The notes under the pieces are model-generated. The model saw nothing but the letters and a program-made list of their open reading frames with translations, had not been told where the DNA came from and ran no database searches. From NCBI RefSeq assembly GCF_005503145.1, contig NZ_SCNV01000009.1:62001-126000 (forward strand): 64,000 nt of DNA. Reading direction: 5' to 3'. This document shows, piece after piece, positions 1-8,919 of this stretch; the first letter of the stretch is position 1; the number at the start of each line of letters is the position of its first letter. The stretch is from Burkholderia sp. 4M9327F10 (GTDB lineage: Bacteria; Pseudomonadota; Gammaproteobacteria; Burkholderiales; Burkholderiaceae). A program made the translations under genes and the position numbers.

Positions 1-389
1 GCTCCGGCAGCAACCCAGCGCGAGAAGTCCGACGGCAAGCCTCGCAATGCGAACATCCCCATGATGCTCGAGCCGCCGCCCATGATCCTTGCCTGCGGAA
101 AGGGACGTGGACGCTCACCCGCGACGATGGTGGCCTCAAGGCCCGGCCAAAAGTAAGCGGGGTTCAGCGTCGAGCTGGGAAACGTGTCCTGTATGTCGGC
201 GGGCGTCGATTCCGGCGGCGTATCGACCCCGGCCTCGACCAGCATGACGCTATGCCGGCCGCTCTCCGAGAGGCGCGCGGCGAGCACCGCCCCCGCGGTG
301 CCGCCCCCGACAATCAGAAAGTCCGGTTGCTGCCCTGCGTCAGCATCCCGACCCTGTGCCGGGTCTTGATCCGTCCTCGGCGCATGCAT
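1..389 (-). CDS. GMC-family FAD oxidoreductase, N-terminal 129 residues (runs off left edge)
   Basis: Partial gene; the C-terminal part lies beyond position 1. The visible protein begins MHAPRTDQD and has a dinucleotide-binding motif FLIVGGGTAGAVLAARLSE near residues 19-37. It then has the GMC N-terminal signatures FPQARIMGGGSSIMGM and RGLPSDFSRW. This family (choline dehydrogenase, alcohol oxidases) oxidises alcohols with FAD. The start at 387-389 lies 3 nt past the maleylacetate reductase stop, so the two genes are translationally close and it is the last visible gene of the aromatic-catabolic operon. The substrate cannot be read from this fragment; an alcohol or polyol intermediate of the pathway is an inference. 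Confidence 0.85.
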   Translation of the reverse strand, partial: MHAPRTDQDPAQGRDADAGQQPDFLIVGGGTAGAVLAARLSESGRHSVMLVEAGVDTPPESTPADIQDTFPSSTLNPAYFWPGLEATIVAGERPRPFPQARIMGGGSSIMGMFALRGLPSDFSRWVAAG

Positions 390-392
390 ACG

Positions 393-1451
393 TCAAACCC
401 CCATGCCAGCCCACGCGCGCTCCAGAAGCGCGCGCAGTCCTTCCGCGTCGACTGGCCGCGGGTTGTTGTACGGGTTGGCCATCGCATCCTCGACTGCACG
501 CGCGACACCATCCTGCGGCATGCCGATATCGCGCAAGGCGAGCGGGATGTCGCACTGACGCTCAAGCTGCATCAACGCCGCGAGGGCGTCAGCGGAACGC
601 GTGGCGCGGCCAAGCCGCTCCATGGCTTGCGGCACCGCCGGCGCATTGAAGGCCAGCGCGTAGGGCAAAACGATTGCATGCGTTTGCGCATGCGGCAAAT
701 CAAACAGTCCGCCCAGCGTGTGGCATAGCTTGTGATGCAGCCCCATGGACGAGGCGCCGAGACAGCATGCGCATAACCACGCGCCATACAGCAGTTCGCC
801 GCGCGCATCCGGATTGCCGGGTTCGCGCAGCACGTCGGGAAGCGCATCGAAAACTGCGCGCACGCCCTCTTCTGCCATCAGCGAGACGATCGGATTGCCG
901 TCCGGTGCATAGAGCGCCTCCACTGCGTGAGCAACCGCGTTGAGCGCGGAAAGCGCCGACATGGTGGGCGGCAAGGTCAACGTGAGGTCCACGTCGTACA
1001 CCACCACTTCCGGCTGGATCTTCGGGCCACGCTGGGTCGTTTTCCGGCCACCCCGGGTTTCGCCGAGGATCGGCGTCATCTCTGAACCCGCATAGGTGGT
1101 CGGCAGGACGATCTGCGGCAGGTCGGTGCGCAGCGCGATCGCCTTGCCCAGTCCCGTCGTCGAGCCGCCGCCGACCGCCACCACGCCATCCACGCCCAGC
1201 GTGCCGGCAACCTCCAGTGCACGCTCGGTGACGTCTACCGGGGTATGCATGGTGGCGTCCGAAAAGATCCCTGCCGCACGCGCTCCAAGCAGCTCACGCA
1301 CGCGCTCGGCAAGCGCGGTCTGCTCCGGCGTCGAAAGGATCAACAGCCGCTGCAAGCCGAGGCGCTCGGCTTCTTCGGCGAGTTTTCCGCTGGTTCCCCG
1401 GCCAAATATGACCCGGGAAGGCAGCCCCTGGTAAATGAACGCGTGCGACAT
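393..1451 (-). CDS. Maleylacetate reductase (iron-containing alcohol dehydrogenase family)
   Basis: 352 residues, the usual length for maleylacetate reductases. It should reduce maleylacetate to 3-oxoadipate with NAD(P)H, the step after hydroxyquinol or chlorocatechol ring cleavage. An NAD-binding GGGS motif is at residues 94-97. Family landmarks are LPTTYAGSEMTPILG (116-130), the His-rich GLHHKLCHTLGGLFDLPHAQ (237-256) and the C-terminal NPYNNPRP. An upstream in-frame extension of 40 residues is open but lacks family sequence, so MSHAFIYQ at 1451 is taken as the start. An intradiol dioxygenase of hydroxyquinol type at the head of the same leftward run supports the assignment. Confidence 0.93.
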   Translation of the reverse strand: MSHAFIYQGLPSRVIFGRGTSGKLAEEAERLGLQRLLILSTPEQTALAERVRELLGARAAGIFSDATMHTPVDVTERALEVAGTLGVDGVVAVGGGSTTGLGKAIALRTDLPQIVLPTTYAGSEMTPILGETRGGRKTTQRGPKIQPEVVVYDVDLTLTLPPTMSALSALNAVAHAVEALYAPDGNPIVSLMAEEGVRAVFDALPDVLREPGNPDARGELLYGAWLCACCLGASSMGLHHKLCHTLGGLFDLPHAQTHAIVLPYALAFNAPAVPQAMERLGRATRSADALAALMQLERQCDIPLALRDIGMPQDGVARAVEDAMANPYNNPRPVDAEGLRALLERAWAGMGV

Positions 1452-1486
1452 GGACTTGAGCCTCGTTGAGTGGGGACGAATGGCCG

Positions 1487-2089
1487 TTACAGCAGCGTGC
1501 AGACGTCGTCGAACGGCAGGCGCGGCAGACGCCCAAGAACCTTGCCCGAGTCGCCATAGCCGAGGTTGCACAGGAAGTTGACGGCGACGTCGCCTTCAGG
1601 GAAAAACTCGTCGTTGACTTTCTTCGCGTCGAACCCGGACATCGGTCCACAGTCAAGCCCAAGCGCCCGTGCGGCGATGATCAGATAAGCGCCCTGCAGG
1701 CTGCCGTTGCGAAAGGCGGTGCTCTCGATCAGCTCCGGCTTGCCATCGAAGATCGCGCGTGCGTCGGCCTTATGCGGAAAAAGCGTCGGCAACTGATCGT
1801 GAAAGCGCCGGTCGTAGCCGACAATGACACACACAGGCGCCCGCTGCGTTTTTTCGACATTGGCCGGAGCCAATGCAGGCAACAGGCGTGCCTTCGCCTC
1901 AGGCGTGCGTAAAAAAACGAAGCGCGCTGGACACGTGTTCATGCTCGTCGGACCGTACTTCAGCAGGTCGTAGAGTTCCTGCAATTGCGCATCGGTGACG
2001 GGCTTGTCAAGCCAGCCGTTCTGGGTGCGCGCAGAACGGAACACCAGGTCGAGTGCTTCCGGGGCCAGCTTGCTTTCAGTGGTAGTCAT
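1487..2089 (-). CDS. Nitroreductase-family protein, RutE/malonic semialdehyde reductase-like
   Basis: 200 residues beginning MTTTESKLAPEALDLVFRSA. It matches the FMN-dependent nitroreductase fold of the RutE/YdfG-partner type: the TQNGWLDKPVTD start, LLKYGPTSMNTCPARFVFL (FMN-binding arginine and Ser/Asn region), GAYLIIAARALGLDCGPMSGFD and LGYGD near the C terminus. RutE-like enzymes reduce short semialdehydes such as malonic semialdehyde to hydroxy acids. No other rut pyrimidine genes are near, so here it may act on an aldehyde made by the flanking dehydrogenases, or as a flavin reductase. Start 2089 is preferred over an ATG 33 nt upstream because the family sequence begins there. Confidence 0.85.
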   Translation of the reverse strand: MTTTESKLAPEALDLVFRSARTQNGWLDKPVTDAQLQELYDLLKYGPTSMNTCPARFVFLRTPEAKARLLPALAPANVEKTQRAPVCVIVGYDRRFHDQLPTLFPHKADARAIFDGKPELIESTAFRNGSLQGAYLIIAARALGLDCGPMSGFDAKKVNDEFFPEGDVAVNFLCNLGYGDSGKVLGRLPRLPFDDVCTLL

Positions 2090-2141
2090 GATGCGATCCA
2101 TCCAGTTCCAGGTTTCAATCAAGGTAAAGTTCGGGCAAGGC

Positions 2142-3002
2142 TCACAAGCGGCGTTGTGCCCGCTTCCTGTCGTTGGCGCGCATGCCGGCCGCCGTCTCGA
2201 GCCAGGGAATCACCGCGGTCGCACCGTGCTCCGCCGCTCCGCTGGCGACCGCACCCAGATACATCTGGTGCGCGATTCCAGTGAGAGTCAACACCACGCC
2301 CGTCGACTTTCCCTGAGCCAGCGCTGCTTCGAGCCGTTCGACCAGGATTGCGCATGTGAGGGGAGAATCGTAGTCGTGCTGCGCAACACGCGCTGCGTGC
2401 TCCTTGATCAACGGTGAAGCGATCGCACTGGTCTCCATGACCTGAACCATCTCGCTCCAGTCCAGCCCCACCGCCTCGCCGAACACCAATGCCTCCGCCC
2501 ACATTCCGAGCGAGACGCCCGTCATCACATCAAGCACGCGCGTCATCGCACGGGCTTCTTCGCTTTCGCCAAGAAAGACGATCTTCCCGGCCAGTCCTTC
2601 CAGCAGGAAGCGCGCGGCTTCGTATGCGTCATGTCTGCCACTCACCATCGCCGTATGAACCGGCGTGCCGCTCTCGCCCGGTCCCTGCGTCAACGGTGCG
2701 CGCACATACAGTGCCCCGGCCGCTTCGGCAGCTTTCGCGATCTGCGCTGAGAGGCCTTCGCTGATCCAGGTGATGTCCACATACAGCAGGCCCGCGCGCT
2801 TCTCGCTAAACAGCCCGCCGCGGCCCAGTACCCGTTCACGGAGTTCTGCTTCGCTTGCGCAAGCGCTGATTACCGCCTGTGCGTCATCGATCGGGCCGCC
2901 GTGCACAAGCCCCGTGCGTTCCTGAAGGTGTTGAGACAGCCGTTCCTTGACCGGCTCACAGGCGGCATTGCCGAGCCATACCACGTGTTGCATGTGCTTC
3001 AT
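2142..3002 (-). CDS. 3-hydroxyisobutyrate-dehydrogenase-like protein with degenerate nucleotide motif
   Basis: 286 residues with the two-domain layout of 6-phosphogluconate/3-hydroxyisobutyrate dehydrogenases. Landmarks are LLYVDITWIS (as in 'lDMST'), PLTQGPGESGTPVHTAMVSG (substrate-binding 'GxxxGxxGTLxxMVGG' region) and a helical C-terminal domain with the catalytic-Lys region replaced by LDVMTGVSLGMWAEAL. The usual N-terminal GxGxxG is missing: it reads VVWLGNAACEPVKERL. The central Lys expected in 'KlxNN' is also not obvious (TRVLDVMTG). It may therefore bind cofactor poorly or serve another role. It is the second family member in this operon (the other is at 6580-7476), 44 nt after the permease gene. 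Confidence 0.75.
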   Translation of the reverse strand: MKHMQHVVWLGNAACEPVKERLSQHLQERTGLVHGGPIDDAQAVISACASEAELRERVLGRGGLFSEKRAGLLYVDITWISEGLSAQIAKAAEAAGALYVRAPLTQGPGESGTPVHTAMVSGRHDAYEAARFLLEGLAGKIVFLGESEEARAMTRVLDVMTGVSLGMWAEALVFGEAVGLDWSEMVQVMETSAIASPLIKEHAARVAQHDYDSPLTCAILVERLEAALAQGKSTGVVLTLTGIAHQMYLGAVASGAAEHGATAVIPWLETAAGMRANDRKRAQRRL

Positions 3003-3046
3003 CTAGTTCCCCATTCGGTTTGTCGCGGGTCTGCCTCTGTACCGCG

Positions 3047-4036
3047 CTAGGCTCGTGCTTCCTGCCGCTGACGGCTCACGGAGTCCACCAGCACCGCCAC
3101 GATGATGATTGCGCCCGTGACAAACGGTTGCCAGTTCGCATCCACATTCAGAAGGTTCAGGCCGTTCAGGACCAGCGTCAGGATCAGTGCGCCGATCAGG
3201 GTTCCATACGGACTCCCCACGCCACCGAACAGCGACGTTCCACCGATCAGCACGGCCGCGATGGCAGGCAGCGTCAACGGCTCGCCGATATCCCCTTCCG
3301 CGGAATTGAGCCGCGCAAGAAACACGAGGCTGCCCAGACCCGCCATCAGACCGCTCAACGCATACACGAGCACGAGCCGCCGTTTGACCGGCACACCGGA
3401 GAAGCGCGCGGCGACCGGATTCGAACCGATCGCGTACACCTGTTGCCCCCATGTCGTACGGCCGACAAAGAGCGCGGCGAGCGCAAGGAAGATCAGCATC
3501 AGATAGACCGGTACGGGAATCGAAAACAGATAGCCGCTTCCGAGCTGGCGAAAGCCATGCGGAAACCCGTAGATGGTGTTGCCGCCCATGTAGTAATACG
3601 TAAAGCCGTTGATCAGCCACATCATTCCGTAGGTTGCGATAAACGACGGCATCCGTAGCGCAGCGACCAGCAGACCGTTCACGAGACCGATCATCGTTCC
3701 ACAGGCCAGCGCGATCGCCGCGCCTTCGAGCGCCGAGCCGCTTGCCTTGATTGCGGTCCCGGCAAGGCACGCCGACAGCGCCACGTTGGCGCCGATCGAG
3801 AGATCGATACCCGCGGTCAGCACGACCAGAGTCAATCCCGACGCCATCAGGAACAGCAGGCTCGTCTGGCGCAGGACGTTGAGCAGATTGCCGGTGGTCA
3901 GAAACGCATCGGTTGCGAGAGACAGCGCGAGGCCCACCACGAAGACCGCTGCGAGACGCGAAACCAGCTTCGACACGTTCTCGGTGGGCCGCAGTGCTTT
4001 GGGGAAATTGAGCGAGTTCATGATTGCGTCTTCCAT
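3047..4036 (-). CDS. ABC transporter permease, ribose/RbsC type
   Basis: 329 residues, about 8-10 hydrophobic segments, with the RbsC/XylH-family signature AGIDLSIGANVALSACLAG and the late GGTSLFGGVGSPYGTLIGAL loop. It should form half of the membrane channel of a carbohydrate- or purine-type importer. It overlaps the upstream permease by 19 nt and is 44 nt from the following dehydrogenase gene, so all are in one transcript. The embedding in an aromatic-degradation operon suggests import of the pathway substrate, which is an inference. The protein ends in a basic VSRQRQEARA tail. Confidence 0.92.
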   Translation of the reverse strand: MEDAIMNSLNFPKALRPTENVSKLVSRLAAVFVVGLALSLATDAFLTTGNLLNVLRQTSLLFLMASGLTLVVLTAGIDLSIGANVALSACLAGTAIKASGSALEGAAIALACGTMIGLVNGLLVAALRMPSFIATYGMMWLINGFTYYYMGGNTIYGFPHGFRQLGSGYLFSIPVPVYLMLIFLALAALFVGRTTWGQQVYAIGSNPVAARFSGVPVKRRLVLVYALSGLMAGLGSLVFLARLNSAEGDIGEPLTLPAIAAVLIGGTSLFGGVGSPYGTLIGALILTLVLNGLNLLNVDANWQPFVTGAIIIVAVLVDSVSRQRQEARA

Positions 4037-4983
4037 CCTTCAACGAAGAGAGCGAGCAGCACAAGCACGCCGATACACGACACCTGCACGGACGACGGCA
4101 CACCCACCAGATCGAGACCATTTCTGAGCATGCCGATGGTCAACACACCGAGCAGCGTGCCGGGCAGACCGCCCTTGCCTTTTTCAAACGACGTTCCGCC
4201 GACGATCACCGCTGCGATCGCATCGAATTCGAGGCCAAGCGACGCCGTTGGGTGCGCCGTGCTCATGCGTGCGGTCAGCAACACGGCGCCGATGCCGAAC
4301 ATTGCGCCAGCGAAGGTGTAGACGCCGATCAACCACACCCGCACCGAGATACCCGCAAAACGCAGCGCCTCGGGGTTGCCGCCTATTGCTCTCGCGTAGA
4401 TCCCTACGCGGCTCCGGTACATCAAAACGTGATTGAGCAGATACGCGCCGGCGGCAAAGATCAAAGGCGCGGGTATCCCGAGGATGGAGCCGTTGTAGAG
4501 CGCAGGAATGGTTGTGCCGATGTCCGTGATGCTCTGGCCGCCACTCAGGATCAGCGCGAGACCTTGCGCCATGCCCATGGTCCCCAGCGTCACCACAAAC
4601 GGAGGCAGCCTGAGCCAGGAGATGAGGGTGCCGTTGACCAGACCAAACAGTGCGCCGACGCCGATGGCCGTCACGATGCCGACGGCGCTGCTCGCGCCGG
4701 CCTGCATCACGCAGCCGAGCGCCACGCTACTCGCAGCGGCCACCGCACCCGCCGACACATCGATGCCCTCGGTCAGGATCACGAAGGTCATGGGCAACGC
4801 AATGATCAGCAGGATCGACGATTGCGAGCCGATATTGACGAGATTCGCCATGTCGACGAACTGGCGGTTCAGCGCCGTGAAGACCACGATGACGAGCGCC
4901 ATCATCCATGCGACCCCTGGCACCTGCGCGGGTATGCGCGTCCAGTTCACCGCTTGAGTCATTCCCTGAACGTTACGCATCAT
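4018..4983 (-). CDS. ABC transporter permease, ribose/RbsC type (second subunit)
   Basis: 321 residues with many membrane helices. The family signature is EGIDVSAGAVAAASSVALG, and a second conserved loop GGTSFEKGKGGLPGTLLG is near the C terminus. It pairs with the permease at 3047-4036 as a heterodimer, an arrangement seen in several CUT2-class importers. Its start overlaps the end of the ATPase gene by 11 nt. Two ATG codons lie at 4983 and 4980; either could be used. No periplasmic binding protein gene is found between these transport genes or elsewhere in this operon as far as it is visible. Confidence 0.92.
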   Translation of the reverse strand: MMRNVQGMTQAVNWTRIPAQVPGVAWMMALVIVVFTALNRQFVDMANLVNIGSQSSILLIIALPMTFVILTEGIDVSAGAVAAASSVALGCVMQAGASSAVGIVTAIGVGALFGLVNGTLISWLRLPPFVVTLGTMGMAQGLALILSGGQSITDIGTTIPALYNGSILGIPAPLIFAAGAYLLNHVLMYRSRVGIYARAIGGNPEALRFAGISVRVWLIGVYTFAGAMFGIGAVLLTARMSTAHPTASLGLEFDAIAAVIVGGTSFEKGKGGLPGTLLGVLTIGMLRNGLDLVGVPSSVQVSCIGVLVLLALFVEGWKTQS

Positions 4984-6583
4984 GCATCCCCAAGGCTAGA
5001 AGGTTCTCTTCGGAAAGCTGATCGCGGCTCAGTTGCCCCGCCACCCGGCCTTCCCTCATGACGTACGCGCGATCGCAGACGTGAACGATTTCCGGCAACT
5101 CGGAACTGATCAACAGCACCGCAGCGCCCTCTTCGACAAGACGCCCGATCAGCGCGAAGATTTCGGCCTTGGCGCCGACGTCGATCCCGCGTGTCGGCTC
5201 GTCGAAAATGAACAGCCTCGTGCCTGTGGCGAGCCATTTGCCGATCACGATCTTCTGCTGGTTGCCGCCGCTCAGGACGGCTGTGCGACGATTGATGGTG
5301 GGCGTTGCGATGCGCAGTTCGGCCACCATGTCGCGTGCGACCTGCCGGGCGAGACGGGGGCGAAACCAGCCGCCGGGAAAGCGCTTTGCCAGGCCGGACA
5401 ACATCAGGTTGTCGGCGACCGAACGGGTCACCGCGAGGCCCTCGTGTTTCCGGCTTTCGGGAATCAGCGCCATGCCGAGCTTGACCGACTCATGCGGCTC
5501 GCCCCGGCGCGGCTGACCGAACACTTCCACTTCACCGGCGCTTACCGGATCGATGCCGAAAGCGGCTCTCGCCACCTCGGAGCGGCCGGAGCCGACCAGA
5601 CCTGCAAGCCCGACGATCTCGCCCGCACGCACTTCCAGATTCACGTCGCGGATGCCGTTTGGCGACGACACGCCACGCATGACCAGCGCCGGCGCGCCCG
5701 GTTGTTCACAGAAGCGCCGCGCATAGGTCAGATCGACGTCGCGGCCCACCATCATGCGCACCAGCTCGGCCGGAGTCGTTTCCGACGGCACCGCGGCGCC
5801 GACCATGCGGCCATCGCGCAGCACGGTAATCCGGTCTCCGAGTTCAAACACCTCACTCATCCGGTGCGAGATGTAGACAATGGCCACGCCCTGCGACTGC
5901 AGCATACGGATGACCCGGAACAGGTTCTCCGTCTCGCGCTCCGACAACGGCGCGGTCGGTTCGTCCATCACCAGGATGCGCGCGTTCTGCGAGAGCGCCT
6001 TGGCGATCTCCACCATTTGCTGCTGCGCCACGCCGAGTTTGTGGACCGGCGTATGGGGATCGCAATCGAAGGCAAGCAGGTCCAGCACCTTCTTCGCTTC
6101 TTCGTGCGCTCGCGCGTTGTCGACAGTGCCGGGCAGACGGCCGCGAAACTCGCGGCCGATATAGATGTTTTGCGCGATGTCCAGATGCGGAACCAGCGAG
6201 AATTCCTGGTAGATCACGGCGACGCCAAGCGCCTGCGCATCTTTCGGAGACTGGATAACGACCGGTTGCCCGTTATGAAGAAACGCGCCTTCGTCAGCGC
6301 GATACACGCCGCTCATCACCTTCATCAGGGTCGACTTGCCGGCGCCGTTCTCGCCGAGCAGCATATGCACTTCGCCGGCGTGCACGGCAAACGTCACGCC
6401 ATCGAGTGCCCGGACGCCCGGGAACTGCTTGGCGATATTGCGCAACTCCAGCAGGGGGTGAACACTCGCGGCCTCGCCATGGCCGGCGGGCTGCCGGTTT
6501 GCGGCACTTGCCCCGCTTCCGCTCGTGGTGCCGTAAGATGCCGCGCTGCGCATTGCAGCGACATTGACAGGGTTCGCGTTCAT
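4973..6583 (-). CDS. Sugar-type ABC transporter ATPase with two nucleotide-binding domains (RbsA/XylG family)
   Basis: 536 residues with tandem ATPase domains. The first has Walker A GENGAGKST near 78-86 and Walker B ILVMDEPTAPLSERE. The second has the usual degenerate P-loop GLAGLVGSGRSEVARAAFG, signature LSGGNQQKIVIGKWL and Walker B LFIFDEPTRGIDVGAKAEI. An N-terminal tail of about 43 residues rich in Ser, Gly and Ala precedes the first domain. It energises the two permeases that follow. The start at 6583 overlaps the previous stop as ATGA, showing translational coupling with the dehydrogenase upstream. Confidence 0.95.
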   Translation of the reverse strand: MNANPVNVAAMRSAASYGTTSGSGASAANRQPAGHGEAASVHPLLELRNIAKQFPGVRALDGVTFAVHAGEVHMLLGENGAGKSTLMKVMSGVYRADEGAFLHNGQPVVIQSPKDAQALGVAVIYQEFSLVPHLDIAQNIYIGREFRGRLPGTVDNARAHEEAKKVLDLLAFDCDPHTPVHKLGVAQQQMVEIAKALSQNARILVMDEPTAPLSERETENLFRVIRMLQSQGVAIVYISHRMSEVFELGDRITVLRDGRMVGAAVPSETTPAELVRMMVGRDVDLTYARRFCEQPGAPALVMRGVSSPNGIRDVNLEVRAGEIVGLAGLVGSGRSEVARAAFGIDPVSAGEVEVFGQPRRGEPHESVKLGMALIPESRKHEGLAVTRSVADNLMLSGLAKRFPGGWFRPRLARQVARDMVAELRIATPTINRRTAVLSGGNQQKIVIGKWLATGTRLFIFDEPTRGIDVGAKAEIFALIGRLVEEGAAVLLISSELPEIVHVCDRAYVMREGRVAGQLSRDQLSEENLLALGMHDA

Positions 6584-7476
6584 GCCACCCCCGAAAGCGT
6601 CTCGACATGCTTGACGAGAGCAATGTAATCGTCTTCGCCGCCGCCCATCGAAATCAGTCCCTGGAACATGCCGCGCACAGCGGAAGTCAGAGGAAGCGGC
6701 ACATAGCTTTGCGCCGCGCAATCCAGGATCAGATCGACATCCTTGGTCTGCGTGATGGCGGACATGGTCGAGGTGAAATCGCGCTCTTTCAGCGGCGGCG
6801 TCTTGTAGAGCACCATTGGCGAAGCAACCTGACTCGACGCCAGCACCTCCAGCATCTTCGACCAGTCAAGCCCGCTCTTGCGGCCGAGCGTCAGCGCCTC
6901 GCCGATCATGCCCGCCGAGACGGAAATCATCAGGTTGACGGCGAGCTTCATGAGCCGCGCCTCCTCCGCCTGCCCAAGATAGAACGCGCGCCGCCCGATT
7001 GTGTTGATCAGGGGTAATGCCAGATCGTAGGCGGCTTGCGGACCCGATGCCATTACCGTGAGCGCCGCCGCTGCCGCGACCACGCCGTTGCCGGAGACTG
7101 TCGTGCGAAGGTATTGCACACCGCGGGCAAGCGCCGCCTGGGCCACTTCGGCGGACACGGTGGCGGAAACCGTGCTGGTGTCCATCAGGACCGCGCCTCT
7201 ACGGGCGTTTTCAACCACACCTTCGGCGCCGAGCGCAACGGCCCGGAAAATCCTGTCGTTGGGCAACGAGGTGACGACCACGTCGGATTCGCTTGCGACC
7301 TGCGCGACTGAACCGGCTGGCGCCGCCCCCCGGGAGACGATTTCATCCAGGCGATCCTGTACACGATCAAACGCCATCACTTCGTAACCCGCCTTCAGCA
7401 GATTCGTACACATCGGCAAACCCATGTTGCCGATTCCAATGAACCCGACACGCAAGGCCGGCTTTGCTTCATTCAT
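6580..7476 (-). CDS. NAD(P)-dependent 3-hydroxyisobutyrate-dehydrogenase-family enzyme
   Basis: 298 residues. An intact dinucleotide motif VGFIGIGNMGLPMCTNLL is at about 10-27. DTSTVSAT corresponds to the substrate loop, and KLAVNLMISVSAGMIGEAL carries the expected catalytic Lys (KLAVN). The family reduces or oxidises short beta-hydroxy acids. Unlike the gene at 2142-3002, all core motifs are kept. It sits 41 nt after the amidohydrolase gene and its stop overlaps the ABC ATPase start. A role in oxidising a beta-hydroxy acid side chain of the imported substrate is an inference. Confidence 0.88.
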   Translation of the reverse strand: MNEAKPALRVGFIGIGNMGLPMCTNLLKAGYEVMAFDRVQDRLDEIVSRGAAPAGSVAQVASESDVVVTSLPNDRIFRAVALGAEGVVENARRGAVLMDTSTVSATVSAEVAQAALARGVQYLRTTVSGNGVVAAAAALTVMASGPQAAYDLALPLINTIGRRAFYLGQAEEARLMKLAVNLMISVSAGMIGEALTLGRKSGLDWSKMLEVLASSQVASPMVLYKTPPLKERDFTSTMSAITQTKDVDLILDCAAQSYVPLPLTSAVRGMFQGLISMGGGEDDYIALVKHVETLSGVA

Positions 7477-7517
7477 GACGTGCTCCCAAAATGACGGCGG
7501 AGAAATACGGATGAGGT

Positions 7518-8876
7518 TCAGTGCGAGCCGAGCAACTGGTTCAGGCCGCCTGCGATGCGTCGTCCGGACGCGTCGAGTTCATCAAGCCGGCGTCCCAGCG
7601 CCGCATAGGTGAGCTCACCGTGGCGCTTGCGGTACTCCCCGGCGACCAGCACCGTATCGACATGGGATGGACTGGCCTGCATGACAAGCGCGGCGACGTG
7701 GTCGTGCAACGGGCGCATGCCGATCGTGTCCGCGCGCACCAGCACGACATCGGCCTGCTTGCCCGGCGTGAGCGAGCCGATCTCGTCGGCCAGCCCGAGC
7801 GCCTGCGCGCCCCGCATCGTGATCCAGCCCAGTGCGTCGTCGCAGGACAGCGTGGAGGTCGGCGGCAATTGGCCATGCAATTCTCTCGACGCGGCGTTAT
7901 CCAGCGCGCGCTGCGACGCAAGCGCGATGCGGGCGACCGTGAACATGTCTCCGGCAATCGACGATTCGAGATCCACACCGAGCGACGGAGCATGCCCCGC
8001 ATCGCGCAGACGTCCGGTAATCGGATGCCCGTGCCCCTGCTGCATCTCCGTCTCGGGCGCGAGGGAAAACGTCACGCCGCGCTCGAGCATCATGTGCAGT
8101 TGCGTGTCGCTCAGGTTGTTTCCATGAACGACGTTGGTCCGCGAGTCAAGCAGGCCTGCCGCAGCGAGACGCTCCCAGCCGTCAGGTGTTTTGGCCTCGA
8201 GGCCTGCGCAATGCATGCTGGCCACCAGTCCATATTCCCGGGCGAGCTGGAAGTCCTGCACCGTCACTTCGTAGGTCGAATAGTGCGGCCCCAGAATGGC
8301 CATGCCCAGCGTGACCAACGCATCGCGATTCTCGAAGCGGCTCTTCAGCAGGCGCTCGATTTCTTCCCGCGGATGTGGAATTTCGCTGAAATGTTTCTGG
8401 CCGGGTTTTGGGTCCGGCTTCGGAGAACCATGAAAAAACACGCTGCGGATGCCCGATTCAATCAGACCGTCGATAGCGCGATCAGTGTGAGCGGGTGTCG
8501 GGTTGTTGTGACACCAGTCTCCCAGCGTCGTCGTGCCGGAATTGAGCTGGTTCAGCGCGCCGACCAGGGTGCCGATATGAAGATCGTCCGGCGAAAACAG
8601 GGTTGCCAGGCCCGCGTGCACGCTGCGGAAGTATTGCGGCAAGGTCCAGTTCGCCGCGATCCCCCTCAGTGCGGTCTGCCACGTGTGCATGTGTGCATTC
8701 ACCAGACCCGGGATGACGATACATCCCGTGGCATCGATCACTTCCGCGTCGGATGCCTCCAGTCCGGCGGACACATCCTCGATACGCGCGCCGTTGATCA
8801 ATACATCCAGCAGCCCGGAACCCACGCGCTCGTCCATGGACAGCACGTACCCGCCTTTGATCAGCTTCCGTCTCAT
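7518..8876 (-). CDS. Amidohydrolase-superfamily deaminase/chlorohydrolase-like enzyme (ATZ/TRZ type)
   Basis: 452 residues. The metal-binding HxH pair is H62/H64 within VNAHMHTWQ. Further ligand regions are MHCAGLEA, VVHGNNLSD and the aspartate region SLGVDLESS. The C-terminal segment TPGKQADVVLV is typical of cytosine-deaminase/atrazine-chlorohydrolase/SAH-deaminase relatives. These enzymes hydrolyse C-N or C-Cl bonds on (hetero)aromatic rings or purines. In this operon it may remove an amino or similar group before ring hydroxylation; this is an inference and the substrate is unknown. It lies between the Dabb gene (43 nt) and a dehydrogenase gene (41 nt). Confidence 0.88.
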   Translation of the reverse strand: MRRKLIKGGYVLSMDERVGSGLLDVLINGARIEDVSAGLEASDAEVIDATGCIVIPGLVNAHMHTWQTALRGIAANWTLPQYFRSVHAGLATLFSPDDLHIGTLVGALNQLNSGTTTLGDWCHNNPTPAHTDRAIDGLIESGIRSVFFHGSPKPDPKPGQKHFSEIPHPREEIERLLKSRFENRDALVTLGMAILGPHYSTYEVTVQDFQLAREYGLVASMHCAGLEAKTPDGWERLAAAGLLDSRTNVVHGNNLSDTQLHMMLERGVTFSLAPETEMQQGHGHPITGRLRDAGHAPSLGVDLESSIAGDMFTVARIALASQRALDNAASRELHGQLPPTSTLSCDDALGWITMRGAQALGLADEIGSLTPGKQADVVLVRADTIGMRPLHDHVAALVMQASPSHVDTVLVAGEYRKRHGELTYAALGRRLDELDASGRRIAGGLNQLLGSH

Positions 8877-8919
8877 CTTTTGTCTCCTCCACCTGCACGC
8901 CGCTTATGTCCGGCTCGCT

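Noticed and set aside
5033..6628. Long open frame (531 codons) on the plus strand
   Set aside because: Antisense to the ABC ATPase gene, whose motifs are unambiguous. Rich in His/Arg/Asp as expected for a GC-rich antisense frame.
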